40,954 nt of DNA. It comes from Roseiflexus sp. Its GTDB lineage: Bacteria > Chloroflexota > Chloroflexia > Chloroflexales > Roseiflexaceae. This document shows, in pieces, positions 1 to 7,543 of the stretch. Positions within the stretch are counted from its first letter, which is position 1; the number at the start of each line of letters is the position of its first letter. The translations under genes were made by a program, and so were the position numbers. The DNA lies in contig JANWXL010000435.1 in the NCBI GenBank assembly GCA_025055265.1, positions 1 through 40,954 on the forward strand, in the 5' to 3' direction. Below the pieces are notes generated by a model. The model searched no databases. It was not told where the DNA came from and was given only the letters and a program-made list of their open reading frames with translations.

Positions 1-250
1 ACCCCCCGCCCTCACAAGTGTAGGTTTTTCCATCACGCCCTCATGTTGAGTCGCCCGTTTGATGCCTCAGAACGCCAAGATTGCCCGTGGGCCCCCCCAC
101 CCCCCGCCCCCCCCCCCCCCCCCCCGGGGGGGCGTGCCGGGGGGCGGGGGGCGGGCCCCCCACGGGGCATTCTTGGCGTTCTGATGCATCAAACGGGCGA
201 CTCAACATGAGGGCGTGATGGAAAAACCTACACTTGTGAGGGCGGGGGGT
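1..250. repeat. 250-bp near-perfect palindrome with poly-C/poly-G centre
   Basis: Position i pairs with position 251-i over almost the whole stretch. The left arm (1-90) reads as the reverse complement of the right arm (about 161-250) with only a few mismatches. The centre (about 91-160) is a run of C followed by a run of G with short interruptions, able to form G-quadruplex/i-motif structures or a very long cruciform. No protein is encoded. It lies at the very start of the window, so the left side may continue beyond it, or the centre may be an assembly fold-back at a contig end. It could be a palindromic mobile element of the MITE type. No flanking target duplication can be judged. Confidence 0.85.
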
Positions 251-270
251 TGGGGGGAGAAGGGGAAGTT

Positions 271-338
271 GAGGCGTCCTGATGCCTCAAATGGGCGACT
301 TAACGTGAGAGCGTGACGGAAAAACCTACACTTGTGAG
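271..338 (+). repeat. third, diverged copy of the palindrome arm
   Basis: These 68 bases repeat the right arm of the palindrome (173-240) in direct orientation with scattered substitutions; both end in the same CCTACACTTGTGAG. The substitutions argue that this copy is old and that the repeat is genuine genomic DNA rather than a sequencing duplicate. It ends 115 bases from the stop codon of the methylase gene. Confidence 0.8.
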
Positions 339-404
339 CTGTGGGCTCCCCTCCAGTGGGCGCCTGCCGCACATGACGCCATTGCCCGCGTCGGTGCGCC
401 TCTT

Positions 405-430
405 GTGGGCGCCCTCCTGTGGGCGCCCAC
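405..430. terminator. strong hairpin downstream of the methylase gene
   Basis: A perfect 10-bp stem, GTGGGCGCCC (405-414) with GGGCGCCCAC (421-430), encloses a six-base loop, 23 bases beyond the minus-strand stop at 454. No T-tract follows on either strand, so intrinsic termination is uncertain. It may instead stabilise the 3' end of the mRNA. Confidence 0.4.
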
Positions 431-453
431 GCCCGCTGGGTAACATCCCATCA

Positions 454-2565
454 TCAACGGCAAACGAAGATTGCTATCGAAGGGCGATCACTGGAGGTCG
501 CATTGTGCAGGTGAATGTCCCAGGCGGCAACCACCGTCAACCCTGCCTGGTTCAGGAGCTTGGGCAGATCGACAGAGACCGACGAATGATACGTCTCCTC
601 GCCCTTACCGGAAGGATAGAACAGGATGAGAGGATAGGCGGGATGCTGCGCCTCTTTGAGGCGTGTGCAGACAGCGCGGAACCGTTCCTCGAAGAAGCGC
701 TGCGCTGCTTCGACGCCGCTGTGGCGCGACGGATCGGCGACCAGTTCAGTCGCTTTTGGCGTCGCCGGGGCAGCGAACAGGTCGGGATGGATGGACTCTA
801 ACCCTGGTTGAAGCCAGGCGTAGAAGAAGTCGCTCAGTTCAGCCAGAGGCAGACTGTCAGGGTGCGGCGGCTCGGTGCAGACCAGCCCTCTGGCGGTGGG
901 TGCAACCGTGACGTCAGCCGCGTCCTGTTGCACGCTCTTTCCTTCACCCGCCGGATCGAGCGCCTCCAGAACGCGCGCCATTGCCTCGACACGCTGCATG
1001 AAGCCGCCGGAGGAGTCGCTGAACGGGTTGCCTTCGGCATACTCCCAGTTCATCTGCAACGTGTGGCGCGCCAACGCGGGAATGATCCGCTGCGTGCTGG
1101 CATTCCAGCAACACTGACTCGAAGCGACATCCGCCGTCTTGCTGACCGCCAGCCCCAGATATGTCGCCACCGCATCGGCATACGCCGCCGGATCGCGGTC
1201 GCCGCAGCGCTCCGCATCGAGCGCCGCCTTTGCGCGCACATACCCGATCAGGTCGCTGAGAGTCGTCAGAGCGGCGAGTTGCCGCGAGGTGAAGAGCGAT
1301 GCAACCGTGGTGAACCCGTAGTCCGGCAGGTCTACACAACGCGGGTTGGAGGTCAGCCGCGTATCCGGCGTCCAGGGAGGCTTCGTCTGCAGCGTGATGC
1401 GCCCAAAGGAGATAGACGGCTCAAGATGGATTGGTCCTTCGCCGCGATCAACCACAATCGCCATCAATTCCGCGCTCATCCGATCAGCGACACCGGCAGC
1501 GCGCAGTTCGTCGTGCGATATGCGTCTGCCGCAGAAGGGGCATTGCGCACCCTGCCGGATGACCGTCCCGGCGGGCGGCGATCCTTTGCCGCTCTGAAGG
1601 TCGAAGAGGAGTTGCCCTTCATGGCGCGAATACCGCTCGCCGATGCGCGGCACAACCCAGGTTTCCCGGTCCTTCCAAGAGTCGATCACAAACGAGCGCG
1701 CCAGCGGAACCTCGTTGCTGCAACCGGGGTTTGGGCAGACCAGCGTGCTTGCCCAGATCCAGGCAACAATCGGCGCTTCTCCGCCGCCATACCGCGAAGG
1801 CAGTTCGATCGTCGGGAACAGATGCCCAACCTGGCGTTGCGCTTCGTCGCGCATCCACGCCCCATAGAAGCGCACATCGGCGGCAAGCCCGTGCGCGCCT
1901 CTGGGCGAGTGAGGCGAGAGGCGAGAGGCAAGAGGCGAGAGGAGGAACGAACTCTCGCTCCTCGCACCTCTCCACTTACTGCTCGCTTCCGGGTTGACCG
2001 GCGGCAGACCGGCAAAACGCGGCGGCAGCTCAATCAGCGCCCGGTTCATCAATGCGGCGACCGGGTTGAGATCAGAGGCATACGCCGTGAGTCCCAGGCG
2101 TTGCGCTTCGAGCGGAATGCTGCCGCTGCCAGCGCAAGGATCGTAGACCGGCGGAGGGTTATCGCCAGCCGCAGCACGAACGAGCGCGCGAGCCGTGTTC
2201 AGAATCTGGTCATCGTTCACGCTCTCCGGCTCTGCCAGGCGCTCGATGAACCCCAGCACTTTCTGGCGGCGCTGCTCGCCGGGGGAGAGCGTCTGCCACG
2301 CAGAGTCGGTATTCTGCGGGATTGGCAGGGCATCAATTGCCTGCAATAGCGCTTCGGGCGCGTCCGGCTGATCAGGGTCGTCGATGATCGCGGCAAACAG
2401 TACGGCACGGCACAGTGCGAGCGACCGATGAGGCCACCAGCGGTACAGGGTGTCGGGGAAGCGTAGAAACGCTGCCGCTTCGCGGGACGACGCCACGCCG
2501 ACCGCCTGAGACGGAAAAGCCGCCTCGATGAGTTTTTTGCGCGGCGTTCGGGTGGAGGAAGTCAT
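454..2565 (-). CDS. DUF1156/COG1743-type DNA methylase with Zn-ribbon and altered catalytic motif
   Basis: A 703-aa protein resembling the adenine-specific DNA methylases with a zinc ribbon (COG1743). Residues 11-65 match DUF1156 in style (KKLIEAAFPS, FPDTLYRWWPHRSLALCRAVLFA). SAM-binding motif I is DPCAGSGSIPLEA (142-154), and SDLNP (164-168) is the following acidic strand. Two Cys pairs, CPNPGC (277-282) and CPFC (342-345), form the likely zinc ribbon. Motif IV, normally (D/N/S)PP(Y/F) before a conserved LSDFFY segment, reads EPPH (565-568) before LSDFFYAWL, so catalytic competence is doubtful. Residues about 201-224 (FLLSPLASRLSPHSPRG) are low-complexity and match the GAGGCGAGA repeat family found elsewhere. 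The ATG at 2565 is chosen because upstream codons run into the tRNA. Family members often sit in defence islands, but no partner gene is here. It may be a decayed orphan. Confidence 0.75.
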   Translation of the reverse strand: MTSSTRTPRKKLIEAAFPSQAVGVASSREAAAFLRFPDTLYRWWPHRSLALCRAVLFAAIIDDPDQPDAPEALLQAIDALPIPQNTDSAWQTLSPGEQRRQKVLGFIERLAEPESVNDDQILNTARALVRAAAGDNPPPVYDPCAGSGSIPLEAQRLGLTAYASDLNPVAALMNRALIELPPRFAGLPPVNPEASSKWRGARSESSFLLSPLASRLSPHSPRGAHGLAADVRFYGAWMRDEAQRQVGHLFPTIELPSRYGGGEAPIVAWIWASTLVCPNPGCSNEVPLARSFVIDSWKDRETWVVPRIGERYSRHEGQLLFDLQSGKGSPPAGTVIRQGAQCPFCGRRISHDELRAAGVADRMSAELMAIVVDRGEGPIHLEPSISFGRITLQTKPPWTPDTRLTSNPRCVDLPDYGFTTVASLFTSRQLAALTTLSDLIGYVRAKAALDAERCGDRDPAAYADAVATYLGLAVSKTADVASSQCCWNASTQRIIPALARHTLQMNWEYAEGNPFSDSSGGFMQRVEAMARVLEALDPAGEGKSVQQDAADVTVAPTARGLVCTEPPHPDSLPLAELSDFFYAWLQPGLESIHPDLFAAPATPKATELVADPSRHSGVEAAQRFFEERFRAVCTRLKEAQHPAYPLILFYPSGKGEETYHSSVSVDLPKLLNQAGLTVVAAWDIHLHNATSSDRPSIAIFVCR

Positions 2566-2585
2566 ATCGAGAGAGGTGGAGGTGG

Positions 2586-2657
2586 TGGGCCGGGTGGGGA
2601 TCGAACCCACGACCATCGGTTTAAAAGACCGCTGCTCTACCTCTGAGCTACCAGCCC
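2586..2657 (-). tRNA. tRNA-Lys(UUU)
   Basis: The minus strand folds as a cloverleaf: acceptor GGGCTGG paired with CCGGCCC, D-arm GCTCAGAGGTAGAGC, anticodon stem CGGT/ACCG with loop CTTTTAA giving anticodon TTT, and T-arm GTGGG-TTCGATC-CCCAC. The discriminator is A at 2586, and CCA is encoded at 2583-2585. The gene ends only 17 bases before the methylase start codon, so both may share a transcript, with tRNA processing freeing the mRNA. Confidence 0.95.
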
Positions 2658-2688
2658 ATTGTGATGGGGAACTCGCCGTTCCCAATAT

Positions 2689-2697
2689 ATTATAGCA
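2689..2697 (-). promoter_or_regulatory. extended -10 promoter for tRNA-Lys
   Basis: The minus strand reads TGCTATAAT, an extended -10 with a perfect TATAAT (2694-2689), about 32 bases before the tRNA 5' end. There is no good -35 at 17 bases, in keeping with an extended -10 type. The same nine bases form the -10 of the glycosyltransferase promoter at 28717-28725. Confidence 0.6.
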
Positions 2698-2835
2698 CGT
2701 TTTCTATGTATGGGATGTCATAGAACACGGATACGCACGGGTTGAGACGGATTCTTACGGATTGGAGTCATGCACGTCGCAGGAAAGCCATCCCGTGGTG
2801 CGACAATCTCTGTGCCTTTGTGCCTTTGTGTGAGA

Positions 2836-3135
2836 TCAAAGGATGTACCCCCGTTTGCGCGCGACTTCTTCTTTATGCTTGCGGAAGAGAATATCGCGCT
2901 CAGTGCCTTTGATTTCGCGCGAATAGGTGCTCAGAATGCGCTCGACCTCGGCATCGATTTCTTCTTCGATCTTCAGGTCGGCGACGATGAAATCGTAGAT
3001 CGCCTTGACGCGCGCAGCGCGCCCCATCCCCGGCGTCACGCCGCGCGGATCTTTGTACGTCACCAGACCGCGCTGCTCCAGTTCATCATGCAACCGCTCG
3101 GCAATCCGGCGGATTTTGTCTTCGCTCAGGCGCAT
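2836..3135 (-). CDS. DUF507 family protein
   Basis: A 99-aa protein starting MRLSEDKIRRIAERL, the typical opening of DUF507 proteins. It is mostly helical and charged, with an acidic middle (LKIEEEIDAEVERIL) and a basic C-terminus (FRKHKEEVARKRGYIL). No signal peptide, membrane segment or catalytic motif is visible. The function of the family is not known to me. It is the last gene of a four-gene minus-strand operon. Its ribosome-binding site GGAG overlaps the stop region of the phosphotransferase gene nine bases upstream, so translation is probably coupled. Confidence 0.75.
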   Translation of the reverse strand: MRLSEDKIRRIAERLHDELEQRGLVTYKDPRGVTPGMGRAARVKAIYDFIVADLKIEEEIDAEVERILSTYSREIKGTERDILFRKHKEEVARKRGYIL

Positions 3136-3144
3136 GGCAGGCTC

Positions 3145-4755
3145 CTACAGCTTCACCCGACCCAACTCCGCTTCCAGCCGCCGCACCAGCGTACGTAGCG
3201 CCTTGATCCGCGCAAATCGCTTATCCTCGGCTTCGATGATCGTCCACGGCGCGGCAGGCGTCGAGGTGCGCAGCAGCATCTCGTCCGCTGCCGCCTCGTA
3301 CTGCGGCCACTTCTCACGGTTGCGCCAGTCCTCCTCGGTCAGTTTCCAGGCTTTGTACGGGATCGACTGCCGCTCCTCAAAGCGCCGTAATTGCTCCTCG
3401 GGACTGAGGTGCAACCAGAATTTCACAACAATTGTACCAAACTCGACCAGTTGCCGCTCGAATTCATTGATCTCGGCATAGGCGCGCTGCCACTCTTCAG
3501 GACGGGCAAACCCTTCGACGCGCTCCACCAGCACCCTGCCGTACCACGAGCGGTCGAAGATGGCAATCTGTCCACGCGGCGGCAGCCGCCGCCAGAAGCG
3601 GTAGAGGTAGTGGTGCGCCTTGTCGTCGCCGGTCGGCGCGGCAATCGCATGCACCACATAACTGCGCGGGTCGAGTTTCTCGGTGATGCGCTGGATCGTT
3701 CCCCCTTTTCCGGCGGCATCCCATCCCTCGAAAACGACGACGACCGGACGCTTTTGCACATAGACCTGAAAACCGAGGAGGCGCAGTTTGGCTTGCAGCT
3801 TGTTGAGCTTCCGGCTGTACTTCCCGGGATCGAGACGCTGGCTCAGATCGACGCGCCGGAGGATGCTGATGCCGGTCGGCAACGGCGATGTACGGGCAGG
3901 CGTCCCACCAGGAGCGCCATTGTCAGCAGATGCCGTCATCGGGCGCGCGCCGCGGGTGCGCAACACATCGAGACTGCGGCGGAAGGATGTGCCGCGTGAG
4001 TCGAGCAGTTCTTCACGGACTTCAGCGTCCACATCAATGACCGGTCGCCTTCCAATGCGCGCTTCGAGTGCGCTCAGGATCGCCTCGAACGCTGCCACGC
4101 GCGCGTAGCGTCCGCAGGTCGCCGGAATGATGATCCAGGGCGCATACGGGGTGTCGGTGCGCGCGATCATGTCTTCGACCGCGTCGCGCACCCGCTCGTA
4201 GTGGCGATGCTGCCACAGGTCCTCTTCGGTCACCTGCCAGGCCGTCGTTTTGTCGCTGAGCAGCTTTTTGAATCGTCGCCCCTGTTCACGTTGCGAAATG
4301 TGCATCCAGAACTTCAGGATGACGGCGCCATCGTCCGCCAGTTGTCGCTCGAACGCCACAATATCCTCACATCGTGCGCGCCAGTCGGCGACGCTCAATT
4401 CGCCATGGATGCGCTCCCCAAGCACGTGGCGGTACCACGAGCGATCGAAAATCGCAATTTGACCGTAACTCGGCGTTTTCAGCCAGAAACGGTAGAGCCA
4501 GGGGTACTGCATCTCATACGTGCGTGGCGGCGTGATCGAATAAACGCGCAGGCCGCGCGGGTCAAGCCGCCGGGTAATGGCGCTGATCGTGCGCACCTTG
4601 GCGGCGCCAGCCCACCCCTCGAAGGCGAACAGCGCCGGAATGCGCGCCTCGAACAGCGCCTGTTCCATATCGTACAGGCGCATCTGAAGATCAACAAGGC
4701 GTTGACGATAATCGCGCTTGCTGAGTGAAAGCGTCAGATCGACCTGTTCAAGCAT
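3145..4755 (-). CDS. pap: polyphosphate:AMP phosphotransferase (two-domain PPK2 type)
   Basis: A 536-aa protein with two tandem PPK2 domains, the arrangement of polyphosphate:AMP phosphotransferases, which make ADP from AMP using polyphosphate. The C-terminal domain has the intact P-loop GWDAAGKGGT (near residue 344) and the lid-type DRSWYGRVLVERV. The N-terminal domain keeps DRSWYRHVLGERI, but its P-loop is degenerate (GWAGAAKVRT, residues 47-56), as in known two-domain members where only the second domain is catalytic. The start MLEQVDLT at 4755 is taken because it lies two bases after the glgA stop; more upstream starts would overlap glgA. It is co-transcribed with glycogen synthase, suggesting joint control of carbon and phosphate reserves (inference). 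A PPK2 class II kinase of another specificity cannot be excluded. Confidence 0.85.
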   Translation of the reverse strand: MLEQVDLTLSLSKRDYRQRLVDLQMRLYDMEQALFEARIPALFAFEGWAGAAKVRTISAITRRLDPRGLRVYSITPPRTYEMQYPWLYRFWLKTPSYGQIAIFDRSWYRHVLGERIHGELSVADWRARCEDIVAFERQLADDGAVILKFWMHISQREQGRRFKKLLSDKTTAWQVTEEDLWQHRHYERVRDAVEDMIARTDTPYAPWIIIPATCGRYARVAAFEAILSALEARIGRRPVIDVDAEVREELLDSRGTSFRRSLDVLRTRGARPMTASADNGAPGGTPARTSPLPTGISILRRVDLSQRLDPGKYSRKLNKLQAKLRLLGFQVYVQKRPVVVVFEGWDAAGKGGTIQRITEKLDPRSYVVHAIAAPTGDDKAHHYLYRFWRRLPPRGQIAIFDRSWYGRVLVERVEGFARPEEWQRAYAEINEFERQLVEFGTIVVKFWLHLSPEEQLRRFEERQSIPYKAWKLTEEDWRNREKWPQYEAAADEMLLRTSTPAAPWTIIEAEDKRFARIKALRTLVRRLEAELGRVKL

Positions 4756-4757
4756 GC

Positions 4758-6287
4758 TTACATCCCCCGTTTGCGCGCAATAGCGTCGCGGTACAACTGC
4801 ACATACTCTTTTGCGCTGCGCTCCCACGAGAAGTCTTGCGCCATCGCCCTCTGGATCATCTGCTGCATATGGTGCGGTCGGTCGAAGTAGGTGCTGATCG
4901 CCCAACCGATGGTGTAGTAGACCGCGTGAGCGCTCGGTTCATAGAACTTGAAGCCGGTGCCCTCGCCAGTGCGTTCATCATACTGCTGCACGGTATCTTC
5001 CAGCCCGCCGGTTGCGCGCACAATCGGCAGCGTCCCGTAGCGCAGCGAGTACATCTGGTTCAGTCCGCATGGCTCATAGCGCGACGGCATGGCAAAAAAG
5101 TCGCTGCCCGCTTCGATCCAGTGCGACAGTTGATTGTCGTACCCGATGAAACTGCCAATCCGACCGGGGAAGCGCACCGGCAGCAGACCGTAGTACCCTT
5201 CCAGTCCTTTGTCGCCGGCGCCAAGGATGGCGAACTGCACCAGCGCATTCTGCACCAGACCCTCAATCGCGCCCGCCAGCAGGTCGAGACCCTTCTGGTA
5301 CGCGAGGCGGCTGACCACGCCGACGATCGGGATGTTGGGGTTAGGATCGAGCCCCATCCGCAATTGCAATTCACGTTTGCAGATCGCCTTGCCCGCCAGG
5401 TTGTTGGCGCTGTAGCGCGCCGGAATGAGCGGATCGGTCTCCGGGTTCCATTGCGTGTAATCGACGCCATTCAGGATGCCGCGGTAGGCGCTGCCGCGGT
5501 CGTTCAGATACATCGCCAGCCCGTGCCCGCCTTCGGGAGTGCGCGTCTCGTTCGCATACGTCGGGCTGACGGTGTTGAGCATATCGGAGTACTGAATGCC
5601 GCCTTTGAGAAAATTGATCCGCCCGTGATCCTCGAACTTGTCGGAGGTGAAATTACTCCACTGCAACCCCAGGTACGGATAGTGGGACGCATCGTACACC
5701 CCTTGATAGGCGATATTGTGAATGGTCAGGACGCTAGCTGCGCCGCCGAGCACCGGATGGTTCCAGTGCCAGATTTTGAGGTACGCCCCTGCCAGCGCCG
5801 TCTGCCAGTCGTGGGCATGCACGATGTCGGGGCGGAAGCCCATATCAATGCAGAGTTGCAACCCGGCGCGTGTCAGAAACCCGAAGCGGCGCGGATTGTC
5901 GAGATAATCGTTGTAATCGGCGTCGTGGTACAAGCCGGGGCGTGCGAAGTACTTCTCGAACTCGATGAAAAAGATCGGCACGCCGTCGTGGGTGGTCGTG
6001 TGAACAGCGCACCATTCTTCGGTATCGCCCATCCAGACGCCCATTGGCGCCAGGAAGGGACGAATATTGTAGCGTTCGCGGTTGATCATGCCGTACAGCG
6101 GCATAATCACAATCACGTCGTGCCCCAGCGCGCGCAGCGCTTTCGGCAGCGAACCCACCACGTCCGCCAGCCCTCCGGTCTTGGCGAAAGGAACGCATTC
6201 CGAGGCGATCATGGCAATGCGCAGCGCCGGTCCCTCCTGCGGCGCGGGAGCGGCCTGCGCAGCACGGGTGCGTTTGGGTCGTGGCAT
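4758..6287 (-). CDS. glgA: glycogen synthase (GT5, ADP-glucose type)
   Basis: A 509-aa GT-B fold starch/glycogen synthase, which transfers glucose from ADP-glucose to the growing alpha-1,4-glucan. The GT5 signature KTGGL is at residues 36-40 (ASECVPFAKTGGLADVVG). HDWQTAL marks the N-domain, and SRYEPCGLNQMYSLRYG with TGGLEDTV is the C-domain nucleotide site. The length matches the family apart from about 20 extra basic N-terminal residues. The ATG at 6287 is preceded by GGAGAAG at good spacing. A TTG ten bases inside the upstream gene is possible but less likely. The gene sits between the zinc-ribbon gene (13 bases) and the polyphosphate:AMP phosphotransferase gene (2 bases), so it is clearly operonic. 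Confidence 0.92.
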   Translation of the reverse strand: MPRPKRTRAAQAAPAPQEGPALRIAMIASECVPFAKTGGLADVVGSLPKALRALGHDVIVIMPLYGMINRERYNIRPFLAPMGVWMGDTEEWCAVHTTTHDGVPIFFIEFEKYFARPGLYHDADYNDYLDNPRRFGFLTRAGLQLCIDMGFRPDIVHAHDWQTALAGAYLKIWHWNHPVLGGAASVLTIHNIAYQGVYDASHYPYLGLQWSNFTSDKFEDHGRINFLKGGIQYSDMLNTVSPTYANETRTPEGGHGLAMYLNDRGSAYRGILNGVDYTQWNPETDPLIPARYSANNLAGKAICKRELQLRMGLDPNPNIPIVGVVSRLAYQKGLDLLAGAIEGLVQNALVQFAILGAGDKGLEGYYGLLPVRFPGRIGSFIGYDNQLSHWIEAGSDFFAMPSRYEPCGLNQMYSLRYGTLPIVRATGGLEDTVQQYDERTGEGTGFKFYEPSAHAVYYTIGWAISTYFDRPHHMQQMIQRAMAQDFSWERSAKEYVQLYRDAIARKRGM

Positions 6288-6300
6288 GCGTGTGCTTCTC

Positions 6301-7377
6301 CTATCCTTCAATCAGGGCGATCTGACTGCGGCGGAAGGCGATCACGGCCCGACCGCCGCCATACGGATGCGCGTTGCGTTCGAATACCGCTCCGTCGTAC
6401 CCTTCGCGATCAAGCCACCACTCGATGATCGCGTCCGTATTCATGTCGAGACCAAGATCCGCCGCCTCCTGAGTGATACGCTGCCTGAGACGCTTCCAGG
6501 CAGCCGCATCGCAGACGAGCGGACGAAACATCTGCACCCGGTAAAGCCGCCCAACCGCGCCGCCGAGCCGCAGCCATGCGCCCAGCGGCGAGACTTCCAG
6601 CAGCGGAATGCCGCGCCCGACCGGGGTGCGTTGTTGTGCGCTGTTGGGCATGCGGAACAGCCCGTGAACTTCGCCCTGCCGCGCCCAGGTTTCCGCCTCG
6701 CGCGCATTCATCCGGCGCACAGTCTCAGGAAAATCCGACACGCGCCCGATACGCGGCGGCGCCATGATCTGGATCTGCGGCACGGGCAGATCGAAACGCG
6801 GCGTATTCCCTTCGACCCACCGGGCAGCCGCCACGTCCATCGGCGGGTCGGCGCCGATCCGGTAGCGAAACCCGCGCCGGGTGCGTCCCTCATCGGCATG
6901 CGCCACAGCGCCGATCTGCACGATCAGGCGCAGATTGTGCGCCGCCCCCGGCGCCGCGAACCACATACGCTCGACCATAAAGCGCACCAGCGTGCGGCTG
7001 GTTCCGTCTGCCCCCCATTCCTGACCGCACTTCTTCCAGCCGTGCTCGATCAACCCGCTCCATCCGCCAACAATCGCGCGCAGCGGCGCATACACGGCGA
7101 CAATATCATCAGGACCGGGCAACTCGGGTGCAAACCACAACCCTGGCGGCGCAGCCCCCGACGACGGCAGTTTGACCGTGCCGCCGATCACTGCCTGTTC
7201 GGTGCGCGCATTCGCCAGGCGCACCGTGGGTCCGGTCGCCGCAGGAACGGTCTCTGCGCTGAGCGCAAACTGCTCAACCGGTTGACCGCACTCGATACAG
7301 AAGCGCGGCTCGCCGGGAGGCAGATCCGCGCCGCAGAAAGCGCAGAAAAGCGGGATGGAACGCGAGTTGCCTGTCAT
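6301..7377 (-). CDS. zinc-ribbon protein of unknown function
   Basis: A 358-aa protein with an N-terminal double-CxxC zinc ribbon (CAFCGADLPPGEPRFCIECGQ, residues about 12-32). A Thr/Ala-rich linker and a large soluble domain of about 280 residues rich in Trp and Arg follow. I do not recognise the large domain. No signal peptide or membrane segment is seen. The first gene of the glgA operon, it may have a role linked to reserve metabolism, but that is only positional. The start MTGNSRS at 7377 is chosen because a perfect TATAAT lies seven bases upstream, which would give an almost leaderless mRNA. Further upstream starts would fall within or before that promoter. Confidence 0.6.
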   Translation of the reverse strand: MTGNSRSIPLFCAFCGADLPPGEPRFCIECGQPVEQFALSAETVPAATGPTVRLANARTEQAVIGGTVKLPSSGAAPPGLWFAPELPGPDDIVAVYAPLRAIVGGWSGLIEHGWKKCGQEWGADGTSRTLVRFMVERMWFAAPGAAHNLRLIVQIGAVAHADEGRTRRGFRYRIGADPPMDVAAARWVEGNTPRFDLPVPQIQIMAPPRIGRVSDFPETVRRMNAREAETWARQGEVHGLFRMPNSAQQRTPVGRGIPLLEVSPLGAWLRLGGAVGRLYRVQMFRPLVCDAAAWKRLRQRITQEAADLGLDMNTDAIIEWWLDREGYDGAVFERNAHPYGGGRAVIAFRRSQIALIEG

Positions 7378-7384
7378 ACAAACT

Positions 7385-7413
7385 ATTATACGCGCTGGAG
7401 ATTCGCGTGGAGT
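7385..7413 (-). promoter_or_regulatory. promoter of the zinc-ribbon/glgA/pap operon (leaderless type)
   Basis: A perfect TATAAT (7390-7385 on the minus strand) ends seven bases before the ATG at 7377. The 17-bp-spaced -35 position holds only ACTCCA. Transcription would begin at or within a base or two of the start codon, leaving no room for a Shine-Dalgarno site, so a leaderless transcript is predicted. Confidence 0.5.
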
Positions 7414-7493
7414 CAGCACGGGGCGGCAATCAGGGCGCTGTCGTGATCTAGCGGTAAGCGCCACGTTTGTTATCATCTGTCTCGTCTCTGCGC

Positions 7494-7530
7494 AGCCGTA
7501 AGGGCGGGTCTCAGACCCGCCCTTACGGCT
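7494..7530. repeat. dispersed 37-bp palindrome, copy A
   Basis: Perfect arms of 18 bases around one central base (AGCCGTAAGGGCGGGTCT and its complement). The same core palindrome recurs at 19579-19609. It lies between the divergently arranged zinc-ribbon gene promoter and the 3' end of deoC, 14 bases from the deoC stop, and could act as the deoC terminator. A REP-type element is the simplest reading. Confidence 0.85.
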
Positions 7531-7543
7531 ACGTCACAGCTTT

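Noticed and set aside
808-2349. Long plus-strand frame of 513 codons opposite the methylase
   Set aside because: Arg-rich, family-less translation antisense to a well-supported gene; it reflects high G+C content.
454-2565. A DISARM- or DUF499-type defence system around the methylase
   Set aside because: No helicase, DUF499, nuclease or other defence gene is adjacent; the gene is alone between a palindrome and a tRNA.
2586-2657. tRNA-adjacent integrated island
   Set aside because: No integrase and no direct repeat of the tRNA 3' end was found in the window.
2566-2685. Upstream extension of the methylase protein
   Set aside because: This part of the frame translates the tRNA-Lys gene (QWAGSSEVEQRSFKP-type peptide), so it cannot be the native N-terminus.
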